DNA from: Pseudomonas sp. Root71
Lineage (GTDB): Bacteria; Pseudomonadota; Gammaproteobacteria; Pseudomonadales; Pseudomonadaceae
Reading direction: 5' to 3'
Length of the DNA: 64,000 nt
NCBI RefSeq assembly: GCF_001429045.1
Contig: NZ_LMHY01000029.1
Location: 327,869-391,868, forward strand
In this document: in pieces, positions 35,235-44,302 of the stretch
Numbering within the stretch: position 1 is the stretch's first letter
How the letters are laid out: each line of letters begins with the position of its first letter
The notes under the pieces: model-generated
The model's database searches: none
What the model was told of the DNA's origin: nothing
What the model saw: only the letters and a program-made list of their open reading frames with translations
Made by a program: the position numbers and the translations under genes

Positions 35235-38200
35235 TCAGACGAGAGGTTTAGGCTCGTGTTCTTTTTCCTCGGCTTGCTCGTGTTGCTCTACCGCTTCCTG
35301 AACGGAGCGCGGTGCTTCGTGGATCACCGACTCAACCGGCTCGGCAGTCACTTCGGCGGCCGGTGCAGGTTCGGCAGCGACAGCCGCTTCAGCAGGAGCC
35401 GCAGCGGCAGCCAGTTCAGCTTCCTTCTGCAGACGCTCGGCTTCACGCTTGCGACGACGCACTTCACGCGGGTCGTTAGGCGCACGGCCACTTGGCGTCA
35501 GGGAGCTGGCAGGCGCGGCTTCGACTACCGGAGCGGGTGCTTCGGCAACGACCGGCGCTTCAACGACTGGCGCTTCAATCACCGGCGCTGGAGCCGGTTC
35601 CGCGGCGGCAACCACCGGCTCGGAAACCATGGCTTCAGCCACTTGGGTCTCAGCGGCTGGTGCAGCGGCTTCAGCGACGGCTGGCTCGGCAACCCAGTTG
35701 AATGCGGTTTGCTCTTCGCGAACTTCACGCACGGTTTCAGTCACGGTTTCAACAACCGCGTCTGCAACCTGGGCAGGAGCTTCTACCACTGGCGCTGGCT
35801 CGGCAGCCGCTTCAACAGCTGGCTGAGCTTCCGGCGCTGGCGCTACTTCGATTTCCGGCGAGGCGGTGACTTCGACCGGAGTGGTCGCTTCAACGACTGG
35901 CGCTTCAACCGGAGCTGCTTCGAGCGTCGCGGCAGTGGCGCGTTCGGCTTGCACATTGGCTTCAGCTTCGGCTGGAGCGCTGATCACGCTGCTGGCAACG
36001 GCTGCGGTGACAGCCAGGCCGGCGGCCAGGTCAGCAGTGCTTGGCGCTTCAGCGTTTTCGCCGGATTCGGACTCTTCCGAACCTTCGATCACGTTGCCGT
36101 TGGCGTCACGCTGACGCTCGCGACGGTTGCTGCGACGACGCTGGCCACGGGAGCGGCGGCGTGGACGATCGCCCTCGGCGCCTTCCTGACCGTCTTCCGG
36201 CAGTTGCTCTTCGTTGGTGACCAGTTCTTCTTCAGTTGTGGCTGCGGCAGCTTGTTCGGCACGTGGCTGGCGTTCTTCACGCGGTGGGCGTGGAGCGCGT
36301 TCTTCACGTGGCTGGCGAGCTGGACGCTCTTCAGCGGTAGCAGCCGTAGCAGCTGTAGCGGCGGCCGGAGCAGCCGGAGTGGCATCCAGGGGCTCGCGCA
36401 GTTCACGAACGCGTTCTTCACGCTCGCCACGCGGCTTGCGATCTTCACGCGGAGCGCGCGGTGCACGTTCTTCACGAGGCGCGCGTGGTGCGCGTTCTTC
36501 GCGGGCTACTGCTGGCGTTTCTTCGCGGGTCTCGCGAGGTTCACGCACTTCACGTGGCTGACGTTCTTCACGCGGCTCACGTGGTGCGCGCTCTTCACGC
36601 GGTGCACGTTCTTCACGAGGCTTGCGCTCTTCATCGCGGCGACCGTTACGGTTGCGGCTCTGCTGGCGACCGTTGCGGCGCTCTTCGTTGCGGGCTGGAC
36701 GCTCGGTGGTCGCAGGCTTTTCAACCACGGCCGGAGCAACAGGCTCTTCCTTGGTGGCGAACAGGCTCACCAGCGACTTCACCAGGCCTTTGAACAGGCT
36801 TGGCTCAGGCACTGCAACCGGAGCAGGGGCTGGAGCGGCCACTTCGGTCGGAACCGGAGCGTTGGCGCGGGCCGGGGCCGTCTTGACCGCGGCTTCCTGG
36901 CGAACCAGGGTGCGGGTCGCAGCGGCTGGCTGGACTTCTTCGACTTCGGCAGCGGCAGCGGCGATTTCGTAGCTGGACTGGTTGGTCGCGGCTTCCGGGC
37001 TGTCATCACGCAGGCGCTGCACTTCGAAATGCGGCGTTTCGAGGTGATCGTTCGGCAGGATGACGATACGGGCACGGGTGCGCAGTTCGATCTTGGTGAT
37101 CGAGTTGCGTTTTTCGTTGAGCAGGAACGCGGCCACCGGGATCGGCACTTGTGCACGAACTTCGGCGGTACGGTCTTTCAGGGCTTCTTCTTCGATCAGG
37201 CGCAGGATCGCCAGGGACAGCGATTCAACGTCACGGATGATGCCGGTGCCGTTGCAGCGCGGGCAGACGATGCCGCTGCTTTCGCCCAGGGACGGACGCA
37301 GGCGCTGACGGGACATTTCCAGCAGGCCGAAGCGCGAGATGCGACCGACTTGCACGCGAGCGCGGTCGGCTTCCAGGCATTCGCGGACTTTCTCTTCCAC
37401 GGCGCGCTGGTTCTTGGCAGGGGTCATGTCGATGAAGTCGATGACGATCAGGCCACCGATGTCGCGCAGGCGCAACTGACGGGCGATTTCCTCGGCCGCT
37501 TCAAGGTTGGTTTGCAGTGCGGTTTCTTCGATGTCGCTGCCTTTGGTGGCGCGCGCCGAGTTGATGTCGATGGACACCAGGGCTTCGGTCGGATCGATAA
37601 CGATGGAACCGCCGGAAGGCAGTTCGACAACGCGCTGGAAAGCGGTTTCGATCTGGCTTTCGATCTGGAAACGGTTGAACAGCGGAACGCTGTCTTCGTA
37701 CAGCTTGATCTTGCTGGCGTACTGCGGCATCACCTGGCGGATGAAGGTCAGGGCTTCGTCCTGGGCTTCAACGCTGTCGATCAGCACTTCGCCGATGTCC
37801 TGGCGCAGGTAGTCGCGGATCGCGCGGATGATCACGTTGCTTTCCTGGTAGATCAGGAACGGCGCGGCGCGGTCCAGCGAAGCTTCCTTGATGGCGGTCC
37901 AGAGTTGCAGCAGGTAGTCGAGGTCCCACTGCATTTCTTCGCTGCTGCGGCCCAGGCCGGCAGTGCGCACGATCAGGCCCATGTCGGCCGGGGCAACCAG
38001 GCCGTTCAGGGCTTCACGCAGTTCGTTGCGCTCTTCGCCTTCGATGCGACGGGAGATACCGCCGGCACGCGGGTTGTTCGGCATCAGCACCAGGTAACGA
38101 CCGGCCAGGCTGATGAAGGTGGTCAGGGCGGCGCCCTTGTTGCCACGCTCTTCTTTTTCGACCTGAACGATGACTTCCTGGCCTTCGCTCAGGACGTCCT

Positions 38201-38465
38201 TGATGTTGACGCGACCTTCAGGGGCTTTCTTGAAGTATTCGCGGGAGATTTCTTTGAGGGGCAGGAAGCCGTGGCGCTCAGAGCCGAAATCGACAAAGGC
38301 AGCCTCGAGGCTTGGTTCGATGCGAGTAATCCGGCCTTTATAGATGTTGGCCTTCTTCTGCTCGCGTGCACCGGATTCGATGTCCAGGTCGTAGAGGCGC
38401 TGGCCATCTACCAGTGCAACACGCAACTCTTCGGGTTGAGTTGCGTTAATCAGCATTCTTTTCAT
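35235..38465 (-). CDS. rne: ribonuclease E
   Basis: 1076 residues. The N-terminal half is the catalytic part: MKRMLINATQPEELRVALVDG, S1 domain (ANIYKGRITRIEPSLEAAFVDFG), DNase I-like part (GGLIVIDFIDM) and the zinc-link CPRCNGTG at about 401-408. The C-terminal half is low complexity: a long Arg/Glu/Pro stretch of repeated EERAPR and EERQPR units (about 610-760), then Ala/Pro/Glu/Val-rich sequence. This is the expected unstructured degradosome scaffold and RNA-binding region. It directs mRNA decay and rRNA/tRNA processing at the membrane. The start is fixed by the conserved MKRMLIN; the 16-codon extension to 38513 is not. Confidence 0.95.
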   Translation of the reverse strand: MKRMLINATQPEELRVALVDGQRLYDLDIESGAREQKKANIYKGRITRIEPSLEAAFVDFGSERHGFLPLKEISREYFKKAPEGRVNIKDVLSEGQEVIVQVEKEERGNKGAALTTFISLAGRYLVLMPNNPRAGGISRRIEGEERNELREALNGLVAPADMGLIVRTAGLGRSSEEMQWDLDYLLQLWTAIKEASLDRAAPFLIYQESNVIIRAIRDYLRQDIGEVLIDSVEAQDEALTFIRQVMPQYASKIKLYEDSVPLFNRFQIESQIETAFQRVVELPSGGSIVIDPTEALVSIDINSARATKGSDIEETALQTNLEAAEEIARQLRLRDIGGLIVIDFIDMTPAKNQRAVEEKVRECLEADRARVQVGRISRFGLLEMSRQRLRPSLGESSGIVCPRCNGTGIIRDVESLSLAILRLIEEEALKDRTAEVRAQVPIPVAAFLLNEKRNSITKIELRTRARIVILPNDHLETPHFEVQRLRDDSPEAATNQSSYEIAAAAAEVEEVQPAAATRTLVRQEAAVKTAPARANAPVPTEVAAPAPAPVAVPEPSLFKGLVKSLVSLFATKEEPVAPAVVEKPATTERPARNEERRNGRQQSRNRNGRRDEERKPREERAPREERAPREPREERQPREVREPRETREETPAVAREERAPRAPREERAPRAPREDRKPRGEREERVRELREPLDATPAAPAAATAATAATAEERPARQPREERAPRPPREERQPRAEQAAAATTEEELVTNEEQLPEDGQEGAEGDRPRRRSRGQRRRSNRRERQRDANGNVIEGSEESESGENAEAPSTADLAAGLAVTAAVASSVISAPAEAEANVQAERATAATLEAAPVEAPVVEATTPVEVTASPEIEVAPAPEAQPAVEAAAEPAPVVEAPAQVADAVVETVTETVREVREEQTAFNWVAEPAVAEAAAPAAETQVAEAMVSEPVVAAAEPAPAPVIEAPVVEAPVVAEAPAPVVEAAPASSLTPSGRAPNDPREVRRRKREAERLQKEAELAAAAAPAEAAVAAEPAPAAEVTAEPVESVIHEAPRSVQEAVEQHEQAEEKEHEPKPLV

Positions 38466-39167
38466 GTAGTACCGTCGGTTTCCGGGCTGCCGGAAACGGC
38501 GTTCGGCACACACGACTTCTCACGGTCGGTGTCAGGTGCGTCGGGAGTGGTTGGCCATTTCCCGTGTCCAGCGAAGTCCGGCCAATGTGGGCCTTCATCG
38601 CGACGTACGCGTCCTGCTTGCTGTGGCTACTTAAGCACTCAGTCAGGAGGAGGAATCAACCAGCGGCTGTGGACGAGATGAAGCGTCTTGAGAAAGCCTG
38701 TTGCTACACAGTCCGGCGGTTGTGCATCTCCACCCTACACGTATCCCTGATAATTCGGGTGCTGCCGCGCGCAGAATCCGCAGCGGGTTGGCATTTACCG
38801 TGAGCTCCGAAAGGGGAGGTCACGCATCATGGCTAATTTAGGCGTTGTTTCCGATGCCTTCGCTCGGGGTCATTCGCAGCTGACTGCACTTTGTGAACTG
38901 GCCGTGAATATGGCTCGCAAAACGAGTGGAAAACTCTGCTTTGTGGCGTGATTCAGGCCTCATGTCACCTGCGCTCGTTACACCTGCAAACTCCACCGTT
39001 ACGTAGCGAAAGCCCCGTAGGACGGCCTCGCGTCCTGGTGAATTGCGTTGGTCAGGGCCGGTTTTTGACCGTTGGTCCGCTGTCCAGGCCGCTTTTGGCG
39101 GCGTTCGCGACTATAGCAGCAATGATTAAGTGCTTCAATTCCATAAAAAATTGTTATCATCCGCGCC
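38466..39167. other. rne leader and rne/rluC divergent spacer
   Basis: About 700 bases without a convincing gene; the open frames inside have no binding sites or family resemblance. Most of it is probably the long rne 5' leader (E. coli rne has one of about 360 bases that mediates autoregulation) plus the divergent promoters. A perfect 8-bp hairpin lies at 38478-38497. The right end, 39134-39160, holds a weak promoter-like TTCAAT ... TATCAT directly before the rluC ATG. Confidence 0.5.
38478..38497 (-). promoter_or_regulatory. hairpin in the rne leader, next to the start codon
   Basis: GTTTCCGG / CCGGAAAC pair perfectly around a four-base loop, 13 bases before the rne ATG on the minus strand. 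In E. coli, leader hairpins bind RNase E and give feedback control; a similar job here is inference. Confidence 0.45.
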
Positions 39168-40130
39168 ATGACGACGACTACCCCCCCGACTCCAGGCGTA
39201 CAACTGCTTGAGGTCTCGCCGGAATATGCCGGCCAGCGCATTGATAATTTCCTTCTCGCCCGACTCAAAGGCGTGCCCAAGACCTTGATTTACCGCATTT
39301 TGCGCAAGGGCGAAGTGCGCGTGAACAAGGGTCGGATCAAGCCCGAGTACAAGCTGCAGGCGGGCGATATCGTGCGCGTGCCGCCGGTTCGCGTGCCCGA
39401 GCGCGACGAGCCGGTACCGCTGGCACAAGGCCTGCTGCAGCGGCTCGAAGCCTCGATTGTCTTCGAAGACAAGGCGCTGATCGTGATCAACAAGCCTTGC
39501 GGCATCGCCGTTCACGGCGGCAGCGGCTTGAATTACGGTGTCATCGAAGCCTTTCGTCAGTTGCGTCCCGATTGCAAGGAGCTCGAACTGGTTCATCGTC
39601 TTGACCGCGACACCTCCGGCTTGCTGATGATCGCCAAGAAACGCAGCATGCTGCGTCACCTGCACACAGCCTTGCGCGGTGATGGCGTTGATAAGCGCTA
39701 TATGGCGCTGGTTCGCGGTAACTGGGCGTCCTCGATCAAGCAAGTCCGAGCGGCGCTCGGCAAGAGCAATCTGCGCTCCGGTGAGCGTATGGTCGAGGTC
39801 GACGAGGAGGAGGGCAAGGAGTCTGTGACCGTGTTCAAGGTCCTGCGTCGCTTTGGCGACTTTGCCACCCTGGTTGAAGCCAGGCCGATCACCGGCCGCA
39901 CTCACCAGATCCGTGTCCACACGTTGCACGCCGGGCACTGCATTGCCGGCGACACCAAGTATGGCGATGACGATTTCAGTAAGGAAATCCGTGATCTGGG
40001 CGGCAAGCGCCTGTTCCTGCACGCCTACATGCTGACCGTGCCGCTCCCCGATGGCGGTGAACTGAAGCTGCAAGCGCCGGTTGACGATATGTGGGCCAAA
40101 ACCGTGGAGCGATTGAGTGCGCCCATCTGA
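39168..40130 (+). CDS. rluC: 23S rRNA pseudouridine synthase RluC
   Basis: 320 residues with an N-terminal S4 RNA-binding domain (AGQRIDNFLLARLKGVPKTLIYRILRKGEVRVN) and the RluA-family catalytic motif ELVHRLDRDTSGLLMIAKK (catalytic Asp in HRLDRDTSG). It makes pseudouridines at 955, 2504 and 2580 in E. coli numbering. No ribosome binding site is seen; a TATCAT ends only seven bases before the ATG, so a leaderless transcript is possible. It overlaps the next gene by 14 bases. Confidence 0.94.
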   Translation: MTTTTPPTPGVQLLEVSPEYAGQRIDNFLLARLKGVPKTLIYRILRKGEVRVNKGRIKPEYKLQAGDIVRVPPVRVPERDEPVPLAQGLLQRLEASIVFEDKALIVINKPCGIAVHGGSGLNYGVIEAFRQLRPDCKELELVHRLDRDTSGLLMIAKKRSMLRHLHTALRGDGVDKRYMALVRGNWASSIKQVRAALGKSNLRSGERMVEVDEEEGKESVTVFKVLRRFGDFATLVEARPITGRTHQIRVHTLHAGHCIAGDTKYGDDDFSKEIRDLGGKRLFLHAYMLTVPLPDGGELKLQAPVDDMWAKTVERLSAPI

Positions 40131-40779
40131 TTACAAGCTGCTGATCTTTGATTGGGACGGCACCCTGGCCGACTCCATTGGCCGAATTGTCGAGGCGATG
40201 CACGTTGCCTCCCGGCGTTCCGGTTTTGAGCTGCGCGATGATCTGGCCGTCAAGGGGATCATCGGCCTGGGCTTGCCGGAAGCGATCCGCACCCTGTACC
40301 CCGAAATCGACGATGCCGGGCTGATCGCGTTCCGCGAGCACTATGCCGAGCATTACATTGCGTCGGAGGCTGTGCCTTCGCCGCTGTTCGAGGGTGTGGT
40401 CGAATCGCTCGAGGCGTTTCGTGCCGAGGGCTATCATCTGGCCGTGGCGACCGGCAAGGCCCGTCGCGGGCTGGATCGGGTGTTGAAGTCCCATGGTTGG
40501 GAGAATTACTTCGATATCACTCGCGCCGCCGACGAGACCGCCAGCAAGCCCCATCCGCTGATGCTCGAGCAGATCCTCGCCCATTGCGAGGTTCGCCCGG
40601 AGCAGGCGTTGATGGTCGGTGATTCGTCCTTCGATTTGCAGATGGCACGCAACGCCGGCATGGGTTCGGTGGCCGTCAGTTATGGTGCTCAATCGATCGA
40701 TGCGTTGAAGTTGTATGAGCCGCGACTGGCCATCGACCGTTTTTCAGAATTGCATGCCTGGCTGAGTCAGCGGGCTTAA
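40117..40779 (+). CDS. HAD-family phosphatase
   Basis: 220 residues with motif I LLIFDWDGTLADS, motif II VATGKARRG and motif IV ALMVGDSSFDLQMARNAG, of the phosphoglycolate-phosphatase-like HAD subfamily with a helical cap. The substrate is not predictable. The GTG at 40117 has GGAG 7 bases upstream and overlaps the rluC end. Its place between rluC and sppA matches the P. aeruginosa order by recall. Confidence 0.88.
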   Translation: MRPSDYKLLIFDWDGTLADSIGRIVEAMHVASRRSGFELRDDLAVKGIIGLGLPEAIRTLYPEIDDAGLIAFREHYAEHYIASEAVPSPLFEGVVESLEAFRAEGYHLAVATGKARRGLDRVLKSHGWENYFDITRAADETASKPHPLMLEQILAHCEVRPEQALMVGDSSFDLQMARNAGMGSVAVSYGAQSIDALKLYEPRLAIDRFSELHAWLSQRA

Positions 40780-40803
40780 CCGGTTGTTTTTGGGGTGGAT
40801 GGC

Positions 40804-41793
40804 ATGGCCGACGAATGGAAGGCGCCCGCCAAGGCGAGCGCAGAGAGCGGTGACGACAAGAGCTGGAAGCTGCTGGAAAAAACGCTGCTGGCTGGCGTGC
40901 AGGAGCAGCGCCGGTCCCGTCGCTGGGGGATATTCTTCAAATTACTGACTTTTGTGTATCTGTTCGGCGCAATTGCCCTGTTTTCGCCACTGATGGATAT
41001 GGAGAAGGCCGCTACCCTCAGTGCCAATTACACGGCGCTGATCGATGTGACGGGCATGATTGCCGACAAGGAATCGGCCAGCGCAGACAATATCGTTGGC
41101 AGCCTGCGCGCGGCTTTCGAGGACAAGAAAGTCAAGGGCGTCATCCTGCGCATCAACAGCCCGGGCGGCAGTCCGGTGCAGTCGGGTTATGTCTATGACG
41201 AGATCCGTCGTCTGCGTGGCCTGCACCCGGATATCAAGCTCTATGCGGTCATTTCCGATCTGGGGGCTTCCGGCGCTTACTACATCGCCAGCGCGGCAGA
41301 TCAGATCTACGCCGACAAGGCGAGCCTGGTCGGCTCCATCGGTGTGACGGCAGCCGGTTATGGTTTTGTCGGCACCATGGAGAAGCTGGGCGTCGAGCGG
41401 CGCACCTACACCTCTGGCGAGCACAAGTCGTTCCTCGATCCGTTCCAGCCGCAGAAGCCGGAAGAAACCGTTTTCTGGCAGGGCGTGCTCGATACGACCC
41501 ACAAGCAGTTCATCAACAGCGTCAAGCAGGGGCGTGGCGATCGCCTGAAGGACAAGGAGCATCCGGAGCTGTTCTCCGGCCTGGTCTGGTCCGGTGAGCA
41601 AGCGCTGCCGCTGGGGTTGATCGATGGGTTGGGCAATGCCAGTTCGGTTGCACGGGATGTGATCGGCGAGAAAGAGCTGGTGGACTTCACCGTTCAGGAG
41701 TCGCCATTCGATCGCTTCTCGAAAAAACTCGGTGCCAGCGTGGCTGAGCATTTGGCGATGTGGATGGGCTTTAACGGTCCGTCGTTGCGCTGA
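40804..41793 (+). CDS. sppA: signal peptide peptidase SppA, short form
   Basis: 329 residues with one N-terminal membrane helix (about 45-62) and a single S49 peptidase domain. Nucleophile Ser in SDLGASGAYYIASAA and the general-base Lys in YADKASLVGSIGVT are visible. It degrades cleaved signal peptides in the membrane. The start at 40804 is the most likely; a GTG three codons earlier is an alternative. Confidence 0.92.
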   Translation: MADEWKAPAKASAESGDDKSWKLLEKTLLAGVQEQRRSRRWGIFFKLLTFVYLFGAIALFSPLMDMEKAATLSANYTALIDVTGMIADKESASADNIVGSLRAAFEDKKVKGVILRINSPGGSPVQSGYVYDEIRRLRGLHPDIKLYAVISDLGASGAYYIASAADQIYADKASLVGSIGVTAAGYGFVGTMEKLGVERRTYTSGEHKSFLDPFQPQKPEETVFWQGVLDTTHKQFINSVKQGRGDRLKDKEHPELFSGLVWSGEQALPLGLIDGLGNASSVARDVIGEKELVDFTVQESPFDRFSKKLGASVAEHLAMWMGFNGPSLR

Positions 41794-41807
41794 TCCGGCC
41801 TTGGGTC

Positions 41808-41875
41808 AAAAGATCGCAGCCCGCGGCAGCTCCTACGCTAATTCGTGTGGGGGCTGCCGCAAGCTGCGATCTTTT
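41808..41875. repeat. REPIN, GATCGCAGCC type, one arm diverged
   Basis: AAAAGATCGCAGC on the left and GCTGCGATCTTTT on the right frame the element. Inner arms read GCGGCAGCTCC and GGGGCTGCCGC with several mismatches (CCC/AAG next to the stem), so one arm has drifted. It separates the convergent sppA and maf genes and may also terminate both. Confidence 0.88.
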
Positions 41876-41879
41876 GCTT

Positions 41880-42458
41880 TCAGGGGATTTGCACGCCTTC
41901 GGCCAGCAACATGTCGATCAGGCGAATCAGTGGCAGGCCGATCAGGCTGGTGGCGTCAGGGCCCTCGGTGCTGCGAAACAGGCTGACCCCCAGGCCTTCG
42001 GCCTTGAAGCTGCCTGCGCAGTCGTAGGGTTGCTCTGCGTGCAGGTAGCGTTCGATGCGGGTTGCGTCGAGTGTGCGCATGTGTACGGTGAACGGCACGC
42101 AATCGACCTGGCAGTACCCGGTCTGGCTGTTGAGCAGGGCCAGGCCGGTCAGGAACGTCACGCTGGCACCGCTGGCGGCCAGCAGTTGTTCGCTGGCCTT
42201 TTCGAAGGTGTGGGGCTTGCCGATAATCCGCTCACCCAGCACAGCGACCTGGTCGGAGCCGATTATCAGATGAGCGGTATGGCTGTCGGCCAGGGCGCGC
42301 GCTTTCTCTTCGGCGAGGCGCTTGACCAGCTCGATGGCGGACTCGCCCGGGCGATGGCTTTCATCGATATCCGGCGAGCTGCAAGTGAAAGGCAGCTGCA
42401 GGCGGGTCAGCAATTCCCGGCGATAGGCCGAGCTGGAAGCGAGTAATAAAGGCAGCAT
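41880..42458 (-). CDS. Maf-like nucleotide pyrophosphatase (YceF type)
   Basis: 192 residues with LLLASSSAYRRELLTRL, SPDIDES, IIGSDQVAVLG, KPHTFEKASEQL and CAGSFKAEGLG, the Maf/YceF pattern. YceF acts on 7-methyl-GTP as a house-cleaning hydrolase. The ATG at 42458 has GGAG 6 bases upstream; the frame extending to 42818 runs across the divergent yceD promoter and is not used. Confidence 0.92.
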   Translation of the reverse strand: MLPLLLASSSAYRRELLTRLQLPFTCSSPDIDESHRPGESAIELVKRLAEEKARALADSHTAHLIIGSDQVAVLGERIIGKPHTFEKASEQLLAASGASVTFLTGLALLNSQTGYCQVDCVPFTVHMRTLDATRIERYLHAEQPYDCAGSFKAEGLGVSLFRSTEGPDATSLIGLPLIRLIDMLLAEGVQIP

Positions 42459-42526
42459 GCGCAACTCCATAAGGCGTGTGCGAATTCTAGCGAGGCTTCC
42501 AAGTGACGGACAGGGCTGAATTTCCT

Positions 42527-42554
42527 TTGACATGGGCGGGGGCATCCCTATAAT
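42527..42554 (+). promoter_or_regulatory. near-consensus sigma-70 promoter of yceD-rpmF
   Basis: TTGACA (42527-42532), a 16-base spacer and TATAAT (42549-42554). Both hexamers are perfect. The yceD ATG begins nine bases after the -10, so transcription should start at or only a few bases before the start codon. Confidence 0.85.
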
Positions 42555-42563
42555 GCTGCGCCT

Positions 42564-43091
42564 ATGTTGAATGACCCGATTCCACCTCACGTTGACCCGC
42601 GCAAATTGGCTGATCGTGGCACCACCCTTCAAGGTGAAATGCTGCTGGCCGATTTGGAGAGACTCTGCGACCCGCTTTCCGACAATGTCGGTACGGTGCA
42701 GGCTAAATTCGTTTTTGAACGAGATGAACGTAAATCTGTGGTCATCCACAGCTTTATCGACACTGAGGTCAAAATGGTTTGCCAGCGTTGTCTTGAGCTG
42801 GTCACCCTGCCGATCCACAGCGAATGCAGTTACGCTGTGGTGAAGGAGGGTGCGAATACCCAGTCGTTGCCGAAAGGTTATGACGTGCTGGAACTGGGCG
42901 AAGATCCTTTGGATCTGCAGTCACTGATCGAGGAGGAGCTTCTGCTCGCCTTGCCCATTGTGCCTGCTCATCATCCGGAAGAATGCCAGCAGCCGGCGGG
43001 TCTCGATGAGCCCGAACCGAGCGAGGACGAGGTAACGCGGTCCAACCCGTTCAGTGTATTGGCGCAGTTAAAGCGTGACCCAAACGTTTAG
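42564..43091 (+). CDS. yceD: 23S rRNA accumulation protein YceD (DUF177)
   Basis: 175 residues with the DUF177 features: LQGEMLLADLERL, VQAKFVFERDERKSVVIHSFIDTEVKMVCQRCLELVTLPIH with the CxxC pair, and an acidic C-terminus. It is needed for 23S rRNA accumulation in E. coli and is usually coupled to rpmF, as here. There is no ribosome binding site, and the promoter lies directly before the ATG (see findings). Confidence 0.92.
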   Translation: MLNDPIPPHVDPRKLADRGTTLQGEMLLADLERLCDPLSDNVGTVQAKFVFERDERKSVVIHSFIDTEVKMVCQRCLELVTLPIHSECSYAVVKEGANTQSLPKGYDVLELGEDPLDLQSLIEEELLLALPIVPAHHPEECQQPAGLDEPEPSEDEVTRSNPFSVLAQLKRDPNV

Positions 43092-43104
43092 GAGTTAATC
43101 AATT

Positions 43105-43287
43105 ATGGCTGTTCAGCAGAACAAAAAATCCCGCTCTGCCCGTGACATGCGCCGTTCGCACGACGCTCTCGAGGCTAGCACCCTGTCTGTAGAAAAAACC
43201 ACCGGTGAAGTTCACCTGCGTCACCACGTATCGCCAGAAGGCGTATACCGTGGCCGTAAAGTGATCGACAAGGGCGCTGACGAGTAA
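43105..43287 (+). CDS. rpmF: 50S ribosomal protein L32
   Basis: 60 residues: [22 protein letters not shown] ... [18 protein letters not shown], a standard L32 without the zinc-binding cysteines (the cysteine-free form). TTAGGAGTTAATC provides a strong binding site. It links ribosome supply to the lipid genes that follow. Confidence 0.97.
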
Positions 43288-43291
43288 TCAC

Positions 43292-44302
43292 TTGTCCGCT
43301 CAAGTCATCGCGATTGACGCAATGGGCGGGGACTTCGGTCCCCGCAGCATTGTCCAGGCCAGCCTTGCTTGCCTGTCTGCTACGCCCTCGCTGCACCTGA
43401 CCCTCGTCGGTCAACCCTCCCTTCTTGAAGAATTGATCGCTGGCCATCCGGCTGTGGATCGCGCGCGCCTGTCGATTGCCCCGGCGAGCGAAGTCATCAC
43501 AATGGACGAGAAGCCGGCCCAGGCCCTGCGTGGCAAACCTGACTCGTCGATGCGCGTGGCGCTTGAGTTGTTGCGTGACGGCAAGGTCCAGGCCTGTGTC
43601 AGTGCCGGCAATACCGGTGCGCTGATGGCGTTGTCGCGGTTCGTGCTCAAGACCCTGCCGGGCATTGACCGCCCGGCCATGGTGGCGGCGATTCCGACAC
43701 AAAAGGGTTACTGCCAATTGCTCGACCTGGGCGCCAACGTCGATTGCAGTGCCGAGCATCTGCTGCAGTTTGCGGTCATGGGCTCGGTTGCGGCTGAGAC
43801 CCTGGGTATCGCGCGTCCTCGGGTGGCGTTGCTGAACATCGGCACCGAAGACATCAAGGGCAATCAACAGGTCAAGTTGGCAGCGACTTTGTTGCAAGGC
43901 GCCCGTGGCATCAATTACATCGGCTTTATCGAGGGCGACGGTTTGTACCGTGGCGAAGCGGATGTGGTGGTGTGTGACGGTTTTGTCGGCAACATCCTGC
44001 TCAAGTCCAGCGAAGGTCTGGCGACCATGATTGCCGGGCGCATCGAGGCGTTGTTCAGGAAGAACGTGGCCTCTCGCGTGGTTGGCGCACTGGCGCTGCC
44101 CTTGATGAAGCGCCTGCAGGCCGATCTGGCGCCTGCCCGACACAACGGCGCGAGCTTTCTCGGCTTGCAGGGTATTGTGGTGAAAAGCCACGGTTCTGCA
44201 GGGGTCCAGGGGTTTCAGAGTGCCATTGAGCGCGCCTTGATCGAGATTCAGGAGAATCTTCCCGAGCGCCTGCACGGTCGTCTGGAGGATTTGTTGCTTT
44301 AG
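43292..44302 (+). CDS. plsX: phosphate acyltransferase PlsX
   Basis: 336 residues with IAIDAMGGDFGPRSIVQASL, ACVSAGNTGALMALSRFVLKTLPGIDRPAM, LLNIGTEDIKGN and GFVGNILLKSSEG. It makes acyl-phosphate from acyl-ACP for phospholipid synthesis. The start is a TTG at 43292, four bases after the rpmF stop, chosen because the family begins with this SAQVIAIDAMGGD segment; ATG43322 would cut it. Confidence 0.93.
   Translation: MSAQVIAIDAMGGDFGPRSIVQASLACLSATPSLHLTLVGQPSLLEELIAGHPAVDRARLSIAPASEVITMDEKPAQALRGKPDSSMRVALELLRDGKVQACVSAGNTGALMALSRFVLKTLPGIDRPAMVAAIPTQKGYCQLLDLGANVDCSAEHLLQFAVMGSVAAETLGIARPRVALLNIGTEDIKGNQQVKLAATLLQGARGINYIGFIEGDGLYRGEADVVVCDGFVGNILLKSSEGLATMIAGRIEALFRKNVASRVVGALALPLMKRLQADLAPARHNGASFLGLQGIVVKSHGSAGVQGFQSAIERALIEIQENLPERLHGRLEDLLL

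Noticed and set aside
35229..38681. 1150-codon open frame on the plus strand opposite rne
   Set aside because: It is the complement of the GC-rich, repetitive rne gene; its protein is a string of Phe/Gly/Arg/Ser repeats with no family likeness and no binding site.
38564..39211. Short frames in the rne/rluC spacer
   Set aside because: No binding sites, odd composition, and overlap with the expected rne leader and divergent promoters.
42459..42818. N-terminal extension of the Maf-like gene to 42818
   Set aside because: It would read through the divergent yceD gene and its promoter; the family start and the binding site place the ATG at 42458.
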